NCBI RefSeq assembly: GCF_009754945.1 | Contig: NZ_WPIN01000021.1 | Span: 62,001-126,000, forward strand | Origin: Spirosoma arboris | GTDB lineage: Bacteria; Bacteroidota; Bacteroidia; Cytophagales; Spirosomataceae | Direction: 5' to 3' | Length of the DNA: 64,000 bases | Shown here: in pieces, positions 27,093 to 35,841 of the stretch | Position numbering within the stretch: the stretch's first letter is position 1 | How the letters are laid out: each line of letters opens with the position of its first letter | The notes under the pieces: generated by a model | Told to the model about the DNA's origin: nothing | Database searches by the model: none | Seen by the model: only the letters and a program-made list of their open reading frames with translations | Translations under genes and position numbers: made by a program

Positions 27093-28005
27093 TCGACAAT
27101 TTATTTATCGTTAATGGGATTCTTACGGCGCAAATATAGTAAGTCTTCGTGCGAAAAAGTCAAATCTTTTGGCAAGTATTATTATTTTAAAGTAATAAAC
27201 CTTTTCTATTATTTACTACAGGCAATTATATACCTAACTAAATTCTACTATTGACTATAACTCAAAAGACGGAAATAAATGAATATTAGTTTAACCTACG
27301 CTTAAGCTATAACTTATAGAATCAGCCGTAAGGAGTTGAGATGCTTCTTTTTTATTTTAATATAATTTAGGAAAATATATTATCTGAATATGACCAGGCA
27401 AGGTTTTTATGTATCCACTTTTCAGTATTTCATAAAATAATGAAAGTTTTTACCCTTATTTCTAGTATGTTTTTTTTGAGTCAGTAGCAAACCAATCAGC
27501 AGAATTCACACATAAACACGGCAAATTAAATTAACCAAATTAACTGTATAACAATCCTTTATCTATTTTTCCTATAAAATATGCACTATAGAAAGCATCA
27601 AAAATTATGTAAGGATTTGATTGATTTTGCCATGAAATAAAGGGTAAATATAGTTGGATACTGTATAAAATTATACTCGTTAGGTCAAAGCTACTTTATT
27701 AGCGAGCGTCTTCATTAGGGCAACATAGTCAGTACCGCTACAACACAAGGTCGAATTGTCAGTCCTTACTAACTATAATTTGTCTATTCGTTGCTTTAAA
27801 CTCCTTGTCGATAGGCCTTTCAGTCTTTAGACTGCAATTCGGATCGCCTACACGTAAGTGCTCGACGGTCGGATATCGCACAAAAAAAATACACGATAAT
27901 CATTTATTAAACGCGCGATTTTGCAGCTTTTTAGTTTGCGCATACGTCTTTACAACAGGATCAGTCAGACTAAACCGACTGGTAGAGCTATAAACAACCA
28001 GGGCA
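27093..28005. other. Long AT-rich gene-free gap
   Basis: About 910 bases hold only short, improbable frames. The sequence is strongly AT-rich and has no tRNA, hairpin terminator or recognisable remnant. It carries the promoters of the two flanking divergent genes. A non-coding RNA cannot be excluded by eye. Confidence 0.45.
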
Positions 28006-28350
28006 ATGAACGCACATTATAAATCTGATAAAGAGCCAATTGAACTATTACTGGGCATGGGCGGTGCTGTCCAATACCTGGAACATTCACTCATAGACGA
28101 ATCGAATTATTCGGTTTGGGTAAAAACTAAAACGGGCAATAAGCAAATTATAATTCCAATTGAAGCGGTTCGATCAATTCAATCCAAAAAGCCAACACCT
28201 GAAGTTATTGACTCCATAAAAAGGCAGCTTACACCCGAATTCTCTGTTGCCAATGCTACTTTCCATGACCAGACGGGAGATCCACAGCCAACATTTCGCT
28301 TTTGGCACCGATTACTTGGCCTTGTAGGAATTAAAAAATCATCCGATTAG
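28006..28350 (+). CDS. Hypothetical protein, 114 aa
   Basis: A small soluble protein with SVWVKTKTGNKQIIIPIEAV, a Sm-like or SH3-like pair of strands, then charged helix and a C-terminal FWHRLLGLVGIKKSSD. It starts at ATG 28006 after a long gap. It is convergent with the lipoprotein gene downstream, 58 bases away. I do not recognise it. Confidence 0.6.
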   Translation: MNAHYKSDKEPIELLLGMGGAVQYLEHSLIDESNYSVWVKTKTGNKQIIIPIEAVRSIQSKKPTPEVIDSIKRQLTPEFSVANATFHDQTGDPQPTFRFWHRLLGLVGIKKSSD

Positions 28351-28408
28351 CAGAAAAAGGAGTGAGCGTAGGACATAATGTGGCCAATAGGCATTCTTAC
28401 GTTAACAG

Positions 28409-28957
28409 CTATAATTCACTCCGACTTTTTTTGGCTTTTCGCTCATTACATGCCCTTTCTTCGTCGATTGAACGACGTAAACCCTTATTGGAGGCATATT
28501 CAACCTCAAAGTCACTGCTTTGTACCCTATCGACAAAATGTATTGTATGGTTTTTGCCATTCCATTCTGTGGATTTATAGCCGACGTCTTTTACTTCATG
28601 AGGCTCACCAAATTCCTTGCGATACATGGCATGTAGTTGAGCCGCTGTCTCATAGGTGTCTTTTGTATAGAGGGTCGTTCTATAGAGGCTATCCCTTACA
28701 AATTCCAGTTCGACTTTATCAAATCGAACCGCACCAATCAATAAATACTTATCTGATTTTATCTCGTACTTCTTTGTTGCCTTACACTGATCATACTGCG
28801 TTAGGCGCATATCAACTTTTTTCTTCAGTACCTCGTAGGGGGCATCTAAAGTCAGCTCTTTATAGCCACTTAATGCATCCACTTTCTCATAGTATGTTTT
28901 GGATGGTTGGCAGCTCAACAAAGTCAGTAGTAAAAAGCCAAGTAAAATTTTCTTCAT
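28409..28957 (-). CDS. Hypothetical lipoprotein, 182 aa
   Basis: A lipoprotein signal with lipobox LTLLSCQPS (Cys 16) begins the protein. The body has charged helices and strands without a known motif (ELEFVRDSLYRTTLYTKDTY near residue 82-101). A 200-residue open frame on the opposite strand is only its shadow. The protein is likely membrane-anchored; role unknown. Confidence 0.65.
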   Translation of the reverse strand: MKKILLGFLLLTLLSCQPSKTYYEKVDALSGYKELTLDAPYEVLKKKVDMRLTQYDQCKATKKYEIKSDKYLLIGAVRFDKVELEFVRDSLYRTTLYTKDTYETAAQLHAMYRKEFGEPHEVKDVGYKSTEWNGKNHTIHFVDRVQSSDFEVEYASNKGLRRSIDEERACNERKAKKSRSEL

Positions 28958-29580
28958 TGAGGGGCAGGATTTTTGGGTGAAGGGCGAAACTACATGTTTT
29001 TGCTATACTCAATTAGCGTATCCCATTTTTCTTAGTTACTAGGCTATTCAACTATCCATATTTTCAAAGACTCAGTCTACATTCTGAAAGATCGCAACCC
29101 ATTTTATAAAACGAATTATATTGAAAAATGAGAGATTACTGCTTCATTCACAATGGCGCCAGGAAACCAAACGTAACGCCAACATAAAATTAGATTTATT
29201 GCCATTAATCAACGGGCGCTCAACCCCGATCAGCAAAATATACTGGATTCTATCTATTAATACCTGACTGAAGCAACGGTCGATATACTGATCATCCTAT
29301 TTGGAAGCTAGTTATTTATAAACAGGTATTTGAAACAATAGCGACTTAGGTATCGTCTGACACTATTAATGGCTGCGTACAACATGGTATACATTTATAG
29401 CTAATCGAGTAATTGCTTAAGAAGCAAAATGGCTAACCTCATTACTTGGCTGAAGCATGCAGTTCTCAGCTCTAGGGTTGATCAAAATCACAAATCTAGA
29501 CTATACAACTGGCTCCACAACTTTTGGGTTTGATCCATATCAAACGCTGTTGAAGCAGGATTATATCTCAAAAAGAAAAA
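28958..29580. other. Gene-free region with possible decayed coding
   Basis: About 620 bases lie between the lipoprotein gene and the tRNA-Ser terminator. Around 29130-29310 short open stretches in shifting frames (for example SQWRQETKRNANIKLDLLP and ALNPDQQNILDSIY) look like remains of a gene, but I cannot name it. Confidence 0.35.
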
Positions 29581-29617
29581 TTCCCGCAATAAACTGAAAT
29601 ACAGTTCATTACGGGAA
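29581..29617 (-). terminator. Terminator hairpin of tRNA-Ser(GGA)
   Basis: Bases 29581-29596 and 29602-29617 pair at 14 of 16 positions (plus wobble), with a five-base loop and a T-run on the distal side read on the minus strand. A related hairpin follows the second tRNA-Ser gene at about 37735-37772. Confidence 0.6.
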
Positions 29618-29623
29618 TTAATG

Positions 29624-29710
29624 CAGAGAGGAAGAGATTCGAACTCTCGATACGGTTGCCCGCATACACACTTTCCAGGCGTGCTCCTTCAACCACTCGG
29701 ACACCTCTCT
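29624..29710 (-). tRNA. tRNA-Ser(GGA)
   Basis: The 87-base gene folds as a class II tRNA: acceptor AGAGAGG with CCTCTCT and discriminator G, D-arm TCCGAGTGGTTGAAGG, anticodon loop CTGGAAA with anticodon GGA, a long variable arm (ATGCGGGCAACCGTAT) and T-arm GAGAGTTCGAATCTC. CCA is not encoded. It closely resembles the E. coli tRNA-Ser(GGA). Confidence 0.97.
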
Positions 29711-29880
29711 ATTTTTTTATTTATATAATTGATTATGAGTCACTTACATCTCCGACTTTGCTCTTTCTTGCACCTCTTTGACGGCCTCTGAAACTGGGTT
29801 TTTATTCGGAATTTTACCAGGGGGGCTACTAAGAACGCTAAACGGAGCGCAAAATAAACGAATCTGCGGGTAACCTACAA

Positions 29881-29994
29881 ATGTTCAGAGGCAAAACGGT
29901 CAAAATAGTATCTTTACTCGCCTTGATGCTACTCTTATTTTACCGCCAAGTCTTATGGCAGTATGCCCCTCCCTTGTTAGACTGTATATATTAG
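29881..29994 (+). CDS. Possible single-helix membrane mini-protein, 37 aa
   Basis: ATG 29881 opens a frame with basic head MFRGKTVK, a helix IVSLLALMLLLFYRQVLW and tail QYAPPLLDCIY. Size and layout resemble the mini-proteins at 19326 and 35015, but the SLxPxPW head is absent, so I do not claim membership. It may be chance. Confidence 0.3.
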   Translation: MFRGKTVKIVSLLALMLLLFYRQVLWQYAPPLLDCIY

Positions 29995-30020
29995 TCCTCT
30001 TCTCAATCAACCCATACTCA

Positions 30021-30158
30021 TCAGCTGGCTGGACTGCAATTATAGTACCAGTCAGGTGTAGATTTGGTTATTACTACAACTTCCACCCTGCCAGTTAAAA
30101 TCTTAAGTATGTAGTCAATCTGTTCCGATGGACTTAGACTTTCTGGATCTTTATTCAT
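30021..30158 (-). CDS. Small ORF, 45 aa
   Basis: ATG 30158 opens MNKDPESLSPSEQIDYILKI and ends near PDWYYNCSPAS. It is charged with a plausible helix and follows the 57-aa gene by 58 bases on the same strand. It may be the last member of an operon with 30395-31474 and 30217-30390. No family recognised. Confidence 0.4.
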   Translation of the reverse strand: MNKDPESLSPSEQIDYILKILTGRVEVVVITKSTPDWYYNCSPAS

Positions 30159-30216
30159 GCTGTGTATTGTGTGGTCTTCTCGCCTGTCCAGGGAGATGGG
30201 GTTATTTTATAATTTA

Positions 30217-30390
30217 CTACTGTTCCATCTGACTAACAATCTCCAAGTGTTCAGTAATCAATGCCCACTCTGATACATAATAACTATTCAACATAGGCAG
30301 GTCAATACCATCCGAATTGCGGATATAATCGACTTCTAATAGATTAGTTAGAAGAAGCTTTTTTTGAGTAAGCAAGTCATTATGGTTCAT
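30217..30390 (-). CDS. Small ORF, 57 aa, downstream of the YadA-like gene
   Basis: ATG 30390 lies four bases after the stop codon of the YadA-head-like gene. The product (MNHNDLLTQKKLLLTNLLEV at its start, EWALITEHLEIVSQMEQ at its end) is an all-helical acidic peptide. The tight spacing supports a real co-transcribed gene; function unknown. Confidence 0.5.
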   Translation of the reverse strand: MNHNDLLTQKKLLLTNLLEVDYIRNSDGIDLPMLNSYYVSEWALITEHLEIVSQMEQ

Positions 30391-30394
30391 TGGA

Positions 30395-31474
30395 TTATTT
30401 CTTGATCAATGCCCTCAATTCATCAATCTCCGCTTTCATCTCCTTATTGGCCTTCTGTTGCTCAAGTAGATACAGCGTCAATTCCTCAACTTTTTCAAGC
30501 AGCTTCGCATTCATCTTAACCAGATCCACGCCCTCTTTTGCTACCTCCACAGCTGAAGGTATTCCTGGCAAATGCTGATTTGCATCAATAAACTTCTTTA
30601 CTTCCGATAAAGGTTTCAACTGATAGCCCGGTACAAATACCTTATCGCTCCACTCCGACGGGTTATTGATCCGAAGTTTATACCCTGCTTTGATTACATT
30701 CCCTTTCTCATCAACAGATAAAAATTGATCAGTTGACTGAGTAGCCGGACTGGCCGTGGTTAGATTGGATAAGCGCAGGCCACTATTATCAGGTGTTTCA
30801 CTGACAACTTCTAAACGGGTTGTGGGCGCTGAGGTACCGATGCCCACATTAGCTTGATTGCCCAGGATCAGGGCGTTGCTGATGACTACGCGGGAACCGG
30901 ATCCGATGGCCGTGGCATTGTGCAGGCCATCTTCAGCTTGGGAGCTGTAGCCGATTAGAACGTTGTCATCGCCGTTTGTAATAGTGGTTCCTGCGTTAGG
31001 GCCAATGATGATATTGTGGGAACCCGTAGTGTTGCTGTAACCAGCTACGTGTCCATGAAATATGTTATAACTTCCAATTGTATTATTGTACCCGGCATTA
31101 TTACCAATGAATGTATTATAACTTCCATTATTCTGATACCCAACACCATCACCAATCATTACATTACTAACTCCCGCTACATTCGAATACCCGGAAAAAC
31201 TTCCTACGAATGTATTCGAGATACCAAACCTACTATTTGCGCCAGCATAACTTCCAATAAACGTATTGTCATAACCAGGACCAGCATTAAGCCCGGCGCT
31301 AAACCCAAAAAAGCTATTGTCTCCACCCGTTAAACTAGTAAATCCAGCACTAGCGCCAACTACGGTATTTTCCAAGCCAGGCGAATCGGAATTAGCTGTA
31401 TTGGCGATATAATTCCTCTGCGCCTTAACCGAGTAAATAGAAATTAGTAAAAAAAAGGTAAAAAGGTGTTTCAT
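30395..31474 (-). CDS. Secreted YadA-head-repeat protein with tail-fibre-like C-terminus
   Basis: The 359-residue protein has a signal peptide (1-18, ending VKAQ), about ten YadA-head-like repeats of 14-24 residues with the pattern N-T-F-I-G-x-x-A-G-x-x-N (residues 34-205), then SEWSDKVFVPGYQLKPLSEV, FIDANQHLPGIPSA and a C-terminal coiled coil (MNAKLLEKVEELTLYLLEQQ). This C-terminal block is common in Bacteroidota tail-fibre-domain proteins and probably forms trimers. The head repeats should form a left-handed beta-roll for binding. A surface or phage-derived adhesin role is inferred. Confidence 0.8.
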   Translation of the reverse strand: MKHLFTFFLLISIYSVKAQRNYIANTANSDSPGLENTVVGASAGFTSLTGGDNSFFGFSAGLNAGPGYDNTFIGSYAGANSRFGISNTFVGSFSGYSNVAGVSNVMIGDGVGYQNNGSYNTFIGNNAGYNNTIGSYNIFHGHVAGYSNTTGSHNIIIGPNAGTTITNGDDNVLIGYSSQAEDGLHNATAIGSGSRVVISNALILGNQANVGIGTSAPTTRLEVVSETPDNSGLRLSNLTTASPATQSTDQFLSVDEKGNVIKAGYKLRINNPSEWSDKVFVPGYQLKPLSEVKKFIDANQHLPGIPSAVEVAKEGVDLVKMNAKLLEKVEELTLYLLEQQKANKEMKAEIDELRALIKK

Positions 31475-31738
31475 GGGAGTGCGTGTAAAAACGTTATATT
31501 TAGGATATGGAAATACAAGTAAAGGAGGGGATCAAGGTTATTACTAATCCATATTTAACAGAGGTTCATAGTGCAAAGCTTATGGAGATGGACTATTAAA
31601 TAGTTCCACATGATTCGTCTGCCACTTCCCAAGCATCATCGGTTAACTCCGAAATTGGGGTTGAAGCGTCAATAGGCGATAATCCATATATTGAGAGGGC
31701 ATACCTTAATCAACTTCAGGGGTTGGATCGTCAAAAGG

Positions 31739-32050
31739 CTATGCATAAATCAAGCTATGCTTTCCAGCCAGAATCGGCTCTCCCCGACTGAAGGTACATA
31801 TAAGGCAAGGGTTTGGTGCATCAAAAATAGCGGCAACTGTTTCTCCGTTTGTCGGTGAATTTTCTCCAACGGTTTCAGTTAGCTGTTTTCCATTGTGCCA
31901 ATATGAAATCTCTCTGATTCGAGTGATAGAAATCTTATTACCTTGGCTGGCTATAAATTCCTTTATTTCCCAGTAAACTCGTTCAGCTTGTTCGTCATCA
32001 GTAGCGGCAGGTAAAAGAATTTCATAGATGTGGAGGGTTATCAATTTCAT
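31739..32050 (-). CDS. Hypothetical protein, 103 aa
   Basis: A small protein without signal peptide: LITLHIYEILLPAATDDEQA at the N-terminus, then SITRIREISYWHNGKQLTET and a C-terminal ICTFSRGEPILAGKHSLIYA. It lies upstream of the YadA-like gene on the same strand with a 264-base gap. I do not recognise it. Confidence 0.5.
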   Translation of the reverse strand: MKLITLHIYEILLPAATDDEQAERVYWEIKEFIASQGNKISITRIREISYWHNGKQLTETVGENSPTNGETVAAIFDAPNPCLICTFSRGEPILAGKHSLIYA

Positions 32051-32671
32051 TTAGTAAAGTATTTTCATCCGACGACCTACCAGAAAACTGTATGTCGTCA
32101 GCCAAAAGTGGACAGCTGCGGGTGAAAATGGGAAGAGATAGTTTTAGTCACTTTGTATGCGCTGAAAAATATGACTTTTCCGTCCACTAATCATGGATGA
32201 CTGCTTGATTTTTTATCGCTCTACTAAGATTTGCTCCTTACGGCCCCAATACGCATCCGCTGGCGTTACATTATCTCATGATTCATGGTATCAATAGTGG
32301 ACCCACTCAACCAGACAACTGCCCAGTTCATAGGACTGTAATAGTGCTCCACTAACAGTACGATTTTCATCTCTTTTTTTCTTCAATGGTGTATTGGCGT
32401 CAGGTTTGACGCTGGATGTCTTTGGTGAACTACTGGTTCAGCGCAAGGTGTATCCGAATCGATGGAGTTTGTCAAATTACTTTTAATGCATAGGCCGTCG
32501 CTGGGGGTACCCGTCCGATTTCTGTTTTTTTAACTTTACCGGCAAGTGACACAACGATTACGTTCGATCACGTATCGGGCATTACTTATTTGGTCAGATC
32601 ATTCACCATCACCCGTCCTGCTGGCGCTTAAGAGTAGAAAAATTACCCAAAAACCGTAACACAAATCAGAC
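32051..32671. other. Decayed region with coding fossils
   Basis: This 620-base stretch has no intact gene. It contains a transposase fossil on the minus strand (32211-32300) and, on the plus strand, open pieces such as VLASGLTLDVFGELLVQRKV (about 32390-32450) and ITFDHVSGITYLVRSFTITR (about 32550-32615), the second resembling the end of an Ig-like phage tail protein. It reads as a gene graveyard. Confidence 0.5.
32211..32300 (-). pseudogene. Fossil of IS3-family transposase C-terminus
   Basis: The minus strand reads YHES, a stop, DNVTPADAYWGRKEQILVER, a stop, then KIKQ. This is the well-known C-terminus of IS3-type OrfB (YHESLxNVTPADxYxGR). It is too short and broken to function and is unrelated to the element at 16658-17960. 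Confidence 0.7.
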
Positions 32672-32929
32672 ATGAAAAAACTACTCTTATTTCTATGGCC
32701 AATGCCCGCCTTAAAATGGAACAAAACGTCCGATTTGCCAGAAACGGCTTATGTGGAGATAAATCGGGATGGTATCACGGGCAATAGTGCGAATTTGTAT
32801 ACCGAAAAACGGGCCACATTCGCCCCTTCACCAACTACTTTAACTGCAATTACCACAGCTCCCTATAGCTACACACCCATTACCATACTGAGTGTTTGGC
32901 AAGACTTAATGACTTTACTTTTTAATTAA
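32672..32929 (+). CDS. Hypothetical protein, 85 aa, doubtful
   Basis: ATG 32672 opens a frame with a weak signal-like start (MKKLLLFLWPMPALKW), followed by ETAYVEINRDGITGNSANLY and Thr/Pro-rich tail. It lies nine bases ahead of the 680-aa secreted protein. It may be a real small gene or the remnant of one; no family recognised. Confidence 0.35.
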   Translation: MKKLLLFLWPMPALKWNKTSDLPETAYVEINRDGITGNSANLYTEKRATFAPSPTTLTAITTAPYSYTPITILSVWQDLMTLLFN

Positions 32930-32938
32930 TCCGTCGCA

Positions 32939-34981
32939 ATGAAAAAGCTACTTTCACTTTTATTTCTTCTGGACTCACTATCTGGTTTTGCGCAGACGAT
33001 AAACGATCCAGTTGCGCAAATCAATTACAAATTAAATTACCTCAACAACCAGTATGGTCTTTATCCACGCGCTGATTCGCTGAAATTAGCCAGCATTTCC
33101 TCAGCTACAGCCAACATTCAGGACCAGGTCAACCAACTCGATAACTTGACTCAGGCTAGTTATGCGGCTGGTGCTGGAGCAATACTGACGATGCACATCA
33201 ATAGCATTGCGGCCAATACGGTCAAATTAGCAGGCATAGCCGCAGACGCAACGGCCAACAGTCCTGGCGCGATGTTACTAACTCAAAGTAATCATCTTGA
33301 TACGCAACCATTTAACACTATTTCGGGCATTGCTACCTCCGCGCAACTTGCCCCAAGTACACCCTTGGCTGGCAAGTATCCTGATGGTACGCGAGCGTGG
33401 TTGCCCCTTCCGTCTGGCGCATTAGACACCAAGCGAAATCTGGCAGGCGATCGACATGCGAACAATCCTCCAATCGAGGATTTCGACCGGCCTGACGGGA
33501 CGCTCATAAACAACCTGATTACTATTTCAGGCCACACATTGACCGCATCTGGGCCTGGCAATACAACGGTACAGATCCAGGGAGGGAAAATGGTCTCATC
33601 CAGCAACGTATATGTAGGTATGTCCTGGACAGAAGCTACGCCACCAATCCTTCGCGTGGCTGGGGTATGCTCATTCGATGGAACGAATAGCGCTGGCCTA
33701 CCCCGACCTGTAATCATGTTCAATGGTGGACCTACGAATACCTCACTACTTAAGCTCATTCACCTTGAGGTCAACAACGGCTCAGTCACGTTAAAAGTGA
33801 CAAACAATGGTGTGGCTGGCACCGACCTAACCGCCTATGCGGGTACAGTTACCGAGCGTTCAGGGCAATCAACAACGCAGCGATTCCTTCGTTCTTTCGT
33901 CACGAACGAGCGTATACCGATCAGCATGGAGTACAAAAAGGGAGTGTCTGTCGATGGAGCAGATGATGTGCTGTCAGTCTTCATGCCCGATGGACGAATC
34001 CTGGACTTTACCGGCGACATTCGGGTACGTGATGTAATGACCACTTGTACACATGGCACCTTTCAACTGACAGCTGCGGGTTGCGCCTGGCATGTCATTC
34101 AACTGGGTGATACTAGAGCGACCAACCTTCGCGCATTGGGGAATGCCGCCAGTTTTCGCCAGACGGCTACTCTTAACGGTGAAAATTCCTTTTGGCCTGC
34201 TCCCCAATACCAATATTTCCAACCCACTGGTACTGGTTATTACACGATCGTCCAAGCGTCAAGTACCTACTCGCCTAATACGAATACATCGACACTAATA
34301 GGATATCTGACGCTTGTAGCCACTGACAATTTGGGCAGGGTATTACGAACTGAATTTTTTGTCAATAGTCAATATAATGATCGACCTGTCATTCAGAACC
34401 TGACGACCGGAGGAGGAGCACTTGCTGGGCTTCAGGTCAGCAAGGTGATGTTGGTTAAGGACAACTCGGCAACCGGCGCCAAACAGCTTGAAGTATACGT
34501 CAATACCTACAATAATATTGTTGATAGGATTCTTGTGATTTGGCGGGGTAGTGGGGCAGTTATACAAAATCCAGTTACGGGCGGAGATGCCACAGCTAAC
34601 CCTTTGGGGGATTTTAGAAACCGGGTCGTGGCAGGCACGACGGCGGGCACCTGGCGAGAGCAGAACGTAATTGATCCCAAATTCAGCGTAACAACGTACT
34701 CAGGTTCTACAGCAACCAGCTTTGAATTAGGCACAACAGGAAGAACACTAATCATAGCGGGCGTTCATGCAGGTAGTGCCACGCTGACCTATACCCTGAA
34801 TGATGCACGGGCTAACCTTCAGGATGAGATTACTATATTACGCCCAACGGGATCAACAGGAAGTGCCGCCATTGCCAATGCGTCCGATAGCGTCGTACTC
34901 ACCACTCTCTCGGCGGGTACATCGGCTACCTTTAGGTATTCAGCAGGAAAATTTATCCTGGTTGGTAAAATGACTTTATAA
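32939..34981 (+). CDS. Large secreted beta-rich protein, 680 aa, phage-tail-like
   Basis: The protein has a signal peptide (1-19, ending GFAQ), then a helical stalk (residues 25-110, IQDQVNQLDNLTQASYAAGA), and a long Gly/Thr/Asn-rich beta part, including a central region with FDRPDGTLINNLITISGHTL (about 180-200), typical of concanavalin-like or tail-spike proteins. The C-terminal 100 residues repeat short Ile/Thr strands. Its style matches the prophage tail proteins at 42117-47442. An origin from phage tail genes is inferred, not shown. No catalytic motif seen. Confidence 0.65.
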   Translation: MKKLLSLLFLLDSLSGFAQTINDPVAQINYKLNYLNNQYGLYPRADSLKLASISSATANIQDQVNQLDNLTQASYAAGAGAILTMHINSIAANTVKLAGIAADATANSPGAMLLTQSNHLDTQPFNTISGIATSAQLAPSTPLAGKYPDGTRAWLPLPSGALDTKRNLAGDRHANNPPIEDFDRPDGTLINNLITISGHTLTASGPGNTTVQIQGGKMVSSSNVYVGMSWTEATPPILRVAGVCSFDGTNSAGLPRPVIMFNGGPTNTSLLKLIHLEVNNGSVTLKVTNNGVAGTDLTAYAGTVTERSGQSTTQRFLRSFVTNERIPISMEYKKGVSVDGADDVLSVFMPDGRILDFTGDIRVRDVMTTCTHGTFQLTAAGCAWHVIQLGDTRATNLRALGNAASFRQTATLNGENSFWPAPQYQYFQPTGTGYYTIVQASSTYSPNTNTSTLIGYLTLVATDNLGRVLRTEFFVNSQYNDRPVIQNLTTGGGALAGLQVSKVMLVKDNSATGAKQLEVYVNTYNNIVDRILVIWRGSGAVIQNPVTGGDATANPLGDFRNRVVAGTTAGTWREQNVIDPKFSVTTYSGSTATSFELGTTGRTLIIAGVHAGSATLTYTLNDARANLQDEITILRPTGSTGSAAIANASDSVVLTTLSAGTSATFRYSAGKFILVGKMTL

Positions 34982-35014
34982 AATGAACAAAATTCCGATG
35001 AGCAGCCTCTCAAA

Positions 35015-35128
35015 TTAAAAGATCATGTCCCACAGGCTACTTATAACGAGCCAGACCATTGCCATAGAAATGAGAACGATCAGGGTCCAGGGACCGGGAA
35101 TGAGCAAAGATTTTTTCTCGATTCTCAT
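35015..35128 (-). CDS. Single-helix membrane mini-protein, 37 aa, SLxPxPW type
   Basis: ATG 35128 opens five bases beyond the stop codon of the GSLW-core gene at 35134-35442. The product has a charged head (MRIEKK), then SLLIPGPW, a hydrophobic helix (residues 15-31) and tail SSLWDMIF. It matches the 34-residue mini-protein at 19326-19430 in head motif, helix length and the LW pair. The tight link to a GSLW-core gene occurs in both places. The function is unknown. Confidence 0.62.
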   Translation of the reverse strand: MRIEKKSLLIPGPWTLIVLISMAMVWLVISSLWDMIF

Positions 35129-35133
35129 GATGG

Positions 35134-35442
35134 TTAGGCGGCTAATTTTCGGGATTTTCCAGGCAGCACAAAGGGGTCATCAATCTTTCGCCAGGTGCGC
35201 AAAACAGAACGAAGCGGACGAGAAGGAAACGAGCTACTTACGTAGTTCACTGTAGGTGGGATGAACTGGCATGTAGAATTAGTGTAGTGGAATTTGTGAA
35301 GCGCACTACGCTTACTAATCAAAAAGGAACAGGCTCTGTAATGCCAGCCTCCATAACCTGCCCATAATGAGCCGGTCGTACTGACCGGAACTGTGCAGCA
35401 GTAGTGGCTAGCATAGGTAACGAAGTGAGGTTTGCCATTCAT
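35134..35442 (-). CDS. GSLW-core protein, 102 aa, paralogue of 19719-20051
   Basis: The core reads YCCTVPVSTTGSLWAGYGGW followed by HYRACSF, and further on C-x-F-I-P-P-T-V-N-Y, at the same distances as in the paralogue on the other strand. The basic linker of that copy is replaced by a Lys/His/Ser-rich segment. The C-terminus after residue 75 differs. No signal peptide or membrane helix is visible. Read with the mini-protein that follows, this is the second copy of an undescribed gene pair. Confidence 0.65.
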   Translation of the reverse strand: MNGKPHFVTYASHYCCTVPVSTTGSLWAGYGGWHYRACSFLISKRSALHKFHYTNSTCQFIPPTVNYVSSSFPSRPLRSVLRTWRKIDDPFVLPGKSRKLAA

Positions 35443-35486
35443 AACGTTATATATTTTCTTTTAAAACGCTATAAATGGTCAACGAA

Positions 35487-35597
35487 TTATTCTAGCTCCA
35501 TATCCTTATCAAACGGTTTGCAAAGCACTGGAATCCAAGACCATAACTTGTCGGCCAATTCAGCATCTGTACCTACTTCCTCCACTGTCTCACCCAC
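35487..35597 (-). other. Possible small ORF upstream of the GSLW-core gene
   Basis: On the minus strand a frame open from about 35660 ends at 35487, 44 bases before the GSLW-core start. It reads CWIESVGETVEEVGTDAELA and then DKLWSWIPVLCKPFDK, which looks like protein, but it has no ATG; a GTG at 35597 is the best start. A plus-strand frame (35404-35655) covers the same bases and looks less like protein. Confidence 0.25.
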
Positions 35598-35644
35598 TGA
35601 TTCAATCCAGCAGGCTATTTCTGAATTTAACCGACTTAGCAGAC

Positions 35645-35839
35645 ATGAAAACTGAACGCCTTGGACTCATTGCAGTCATTCTGCTACTGAGTGTTGCCCT
35701 AAGTCTTTTTTGTGTATGGGCAAAAACTCAGCCATTGCCCGCCTTCTTTAATCCAGATCTGGCTTACTGGTATCATGAATTCCAATCTGAACAAGGCGCG
35801 CCGATAGACTGGAACGGTCAGAAAAAACGCCCATTCTGA
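35645..35839 (+). CDS. Small membrane-anchored protein, 64 aa, before the lysozyme relic
   Basis: A hydrophobic helix (LGLIAVILLLSVALSLFCVW, residues 6-25) is followed by a soluble tail with LAYWYHEFQSEQGAPIDWNG. It ends two bases before the start of the wrecked GH108 gene. The arrangement recalls a small phage membrane gene ahead of an endolysin, but there is no direct evidence of lysis function. Confidence 0.4.
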   Translation: MKTERLGLIAVILLLSVALSLFCVWAKTQPLPAFFNPDLAYWYHEFQSEQGAPIDWNGQKKRPF

Positions 35840-35841
35840 CG

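Noticed and set aside
27805..27993. 62-codon plus-strand ORF before 28006
   Set aside because: No motif, poor composition, and no sign of conservation; it lies in the AT-rich gap.
28378..28980. 200-codon plus-strand ORF
   Set aside because: It is the complement of a lipoprotein gene with a clear lipobox, and its translation lacks protein character.
31000..31380. CRISPR-like repeats
   Set aside because: The periodicity is the codon-level reflection of YadA-head protein repeats, with diverged units and no constant spacer length.
31507..31790. Plus-strand pieces resembling a phage terminase end (DNPYIERAYLNQLQGLDRQK)
   Set aside because: There is an in-frame stop and only a short similarity from memory; not enough to call a terminase relic.
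35404..35655. Plus-strand ORF of 83 codons
   Set aside because: It starts at GTG inside the opposite-strand GSLW-core gene, has low-complexity Ser/Thr-rich translation, and the opposite strand in the same place reads more like protein.
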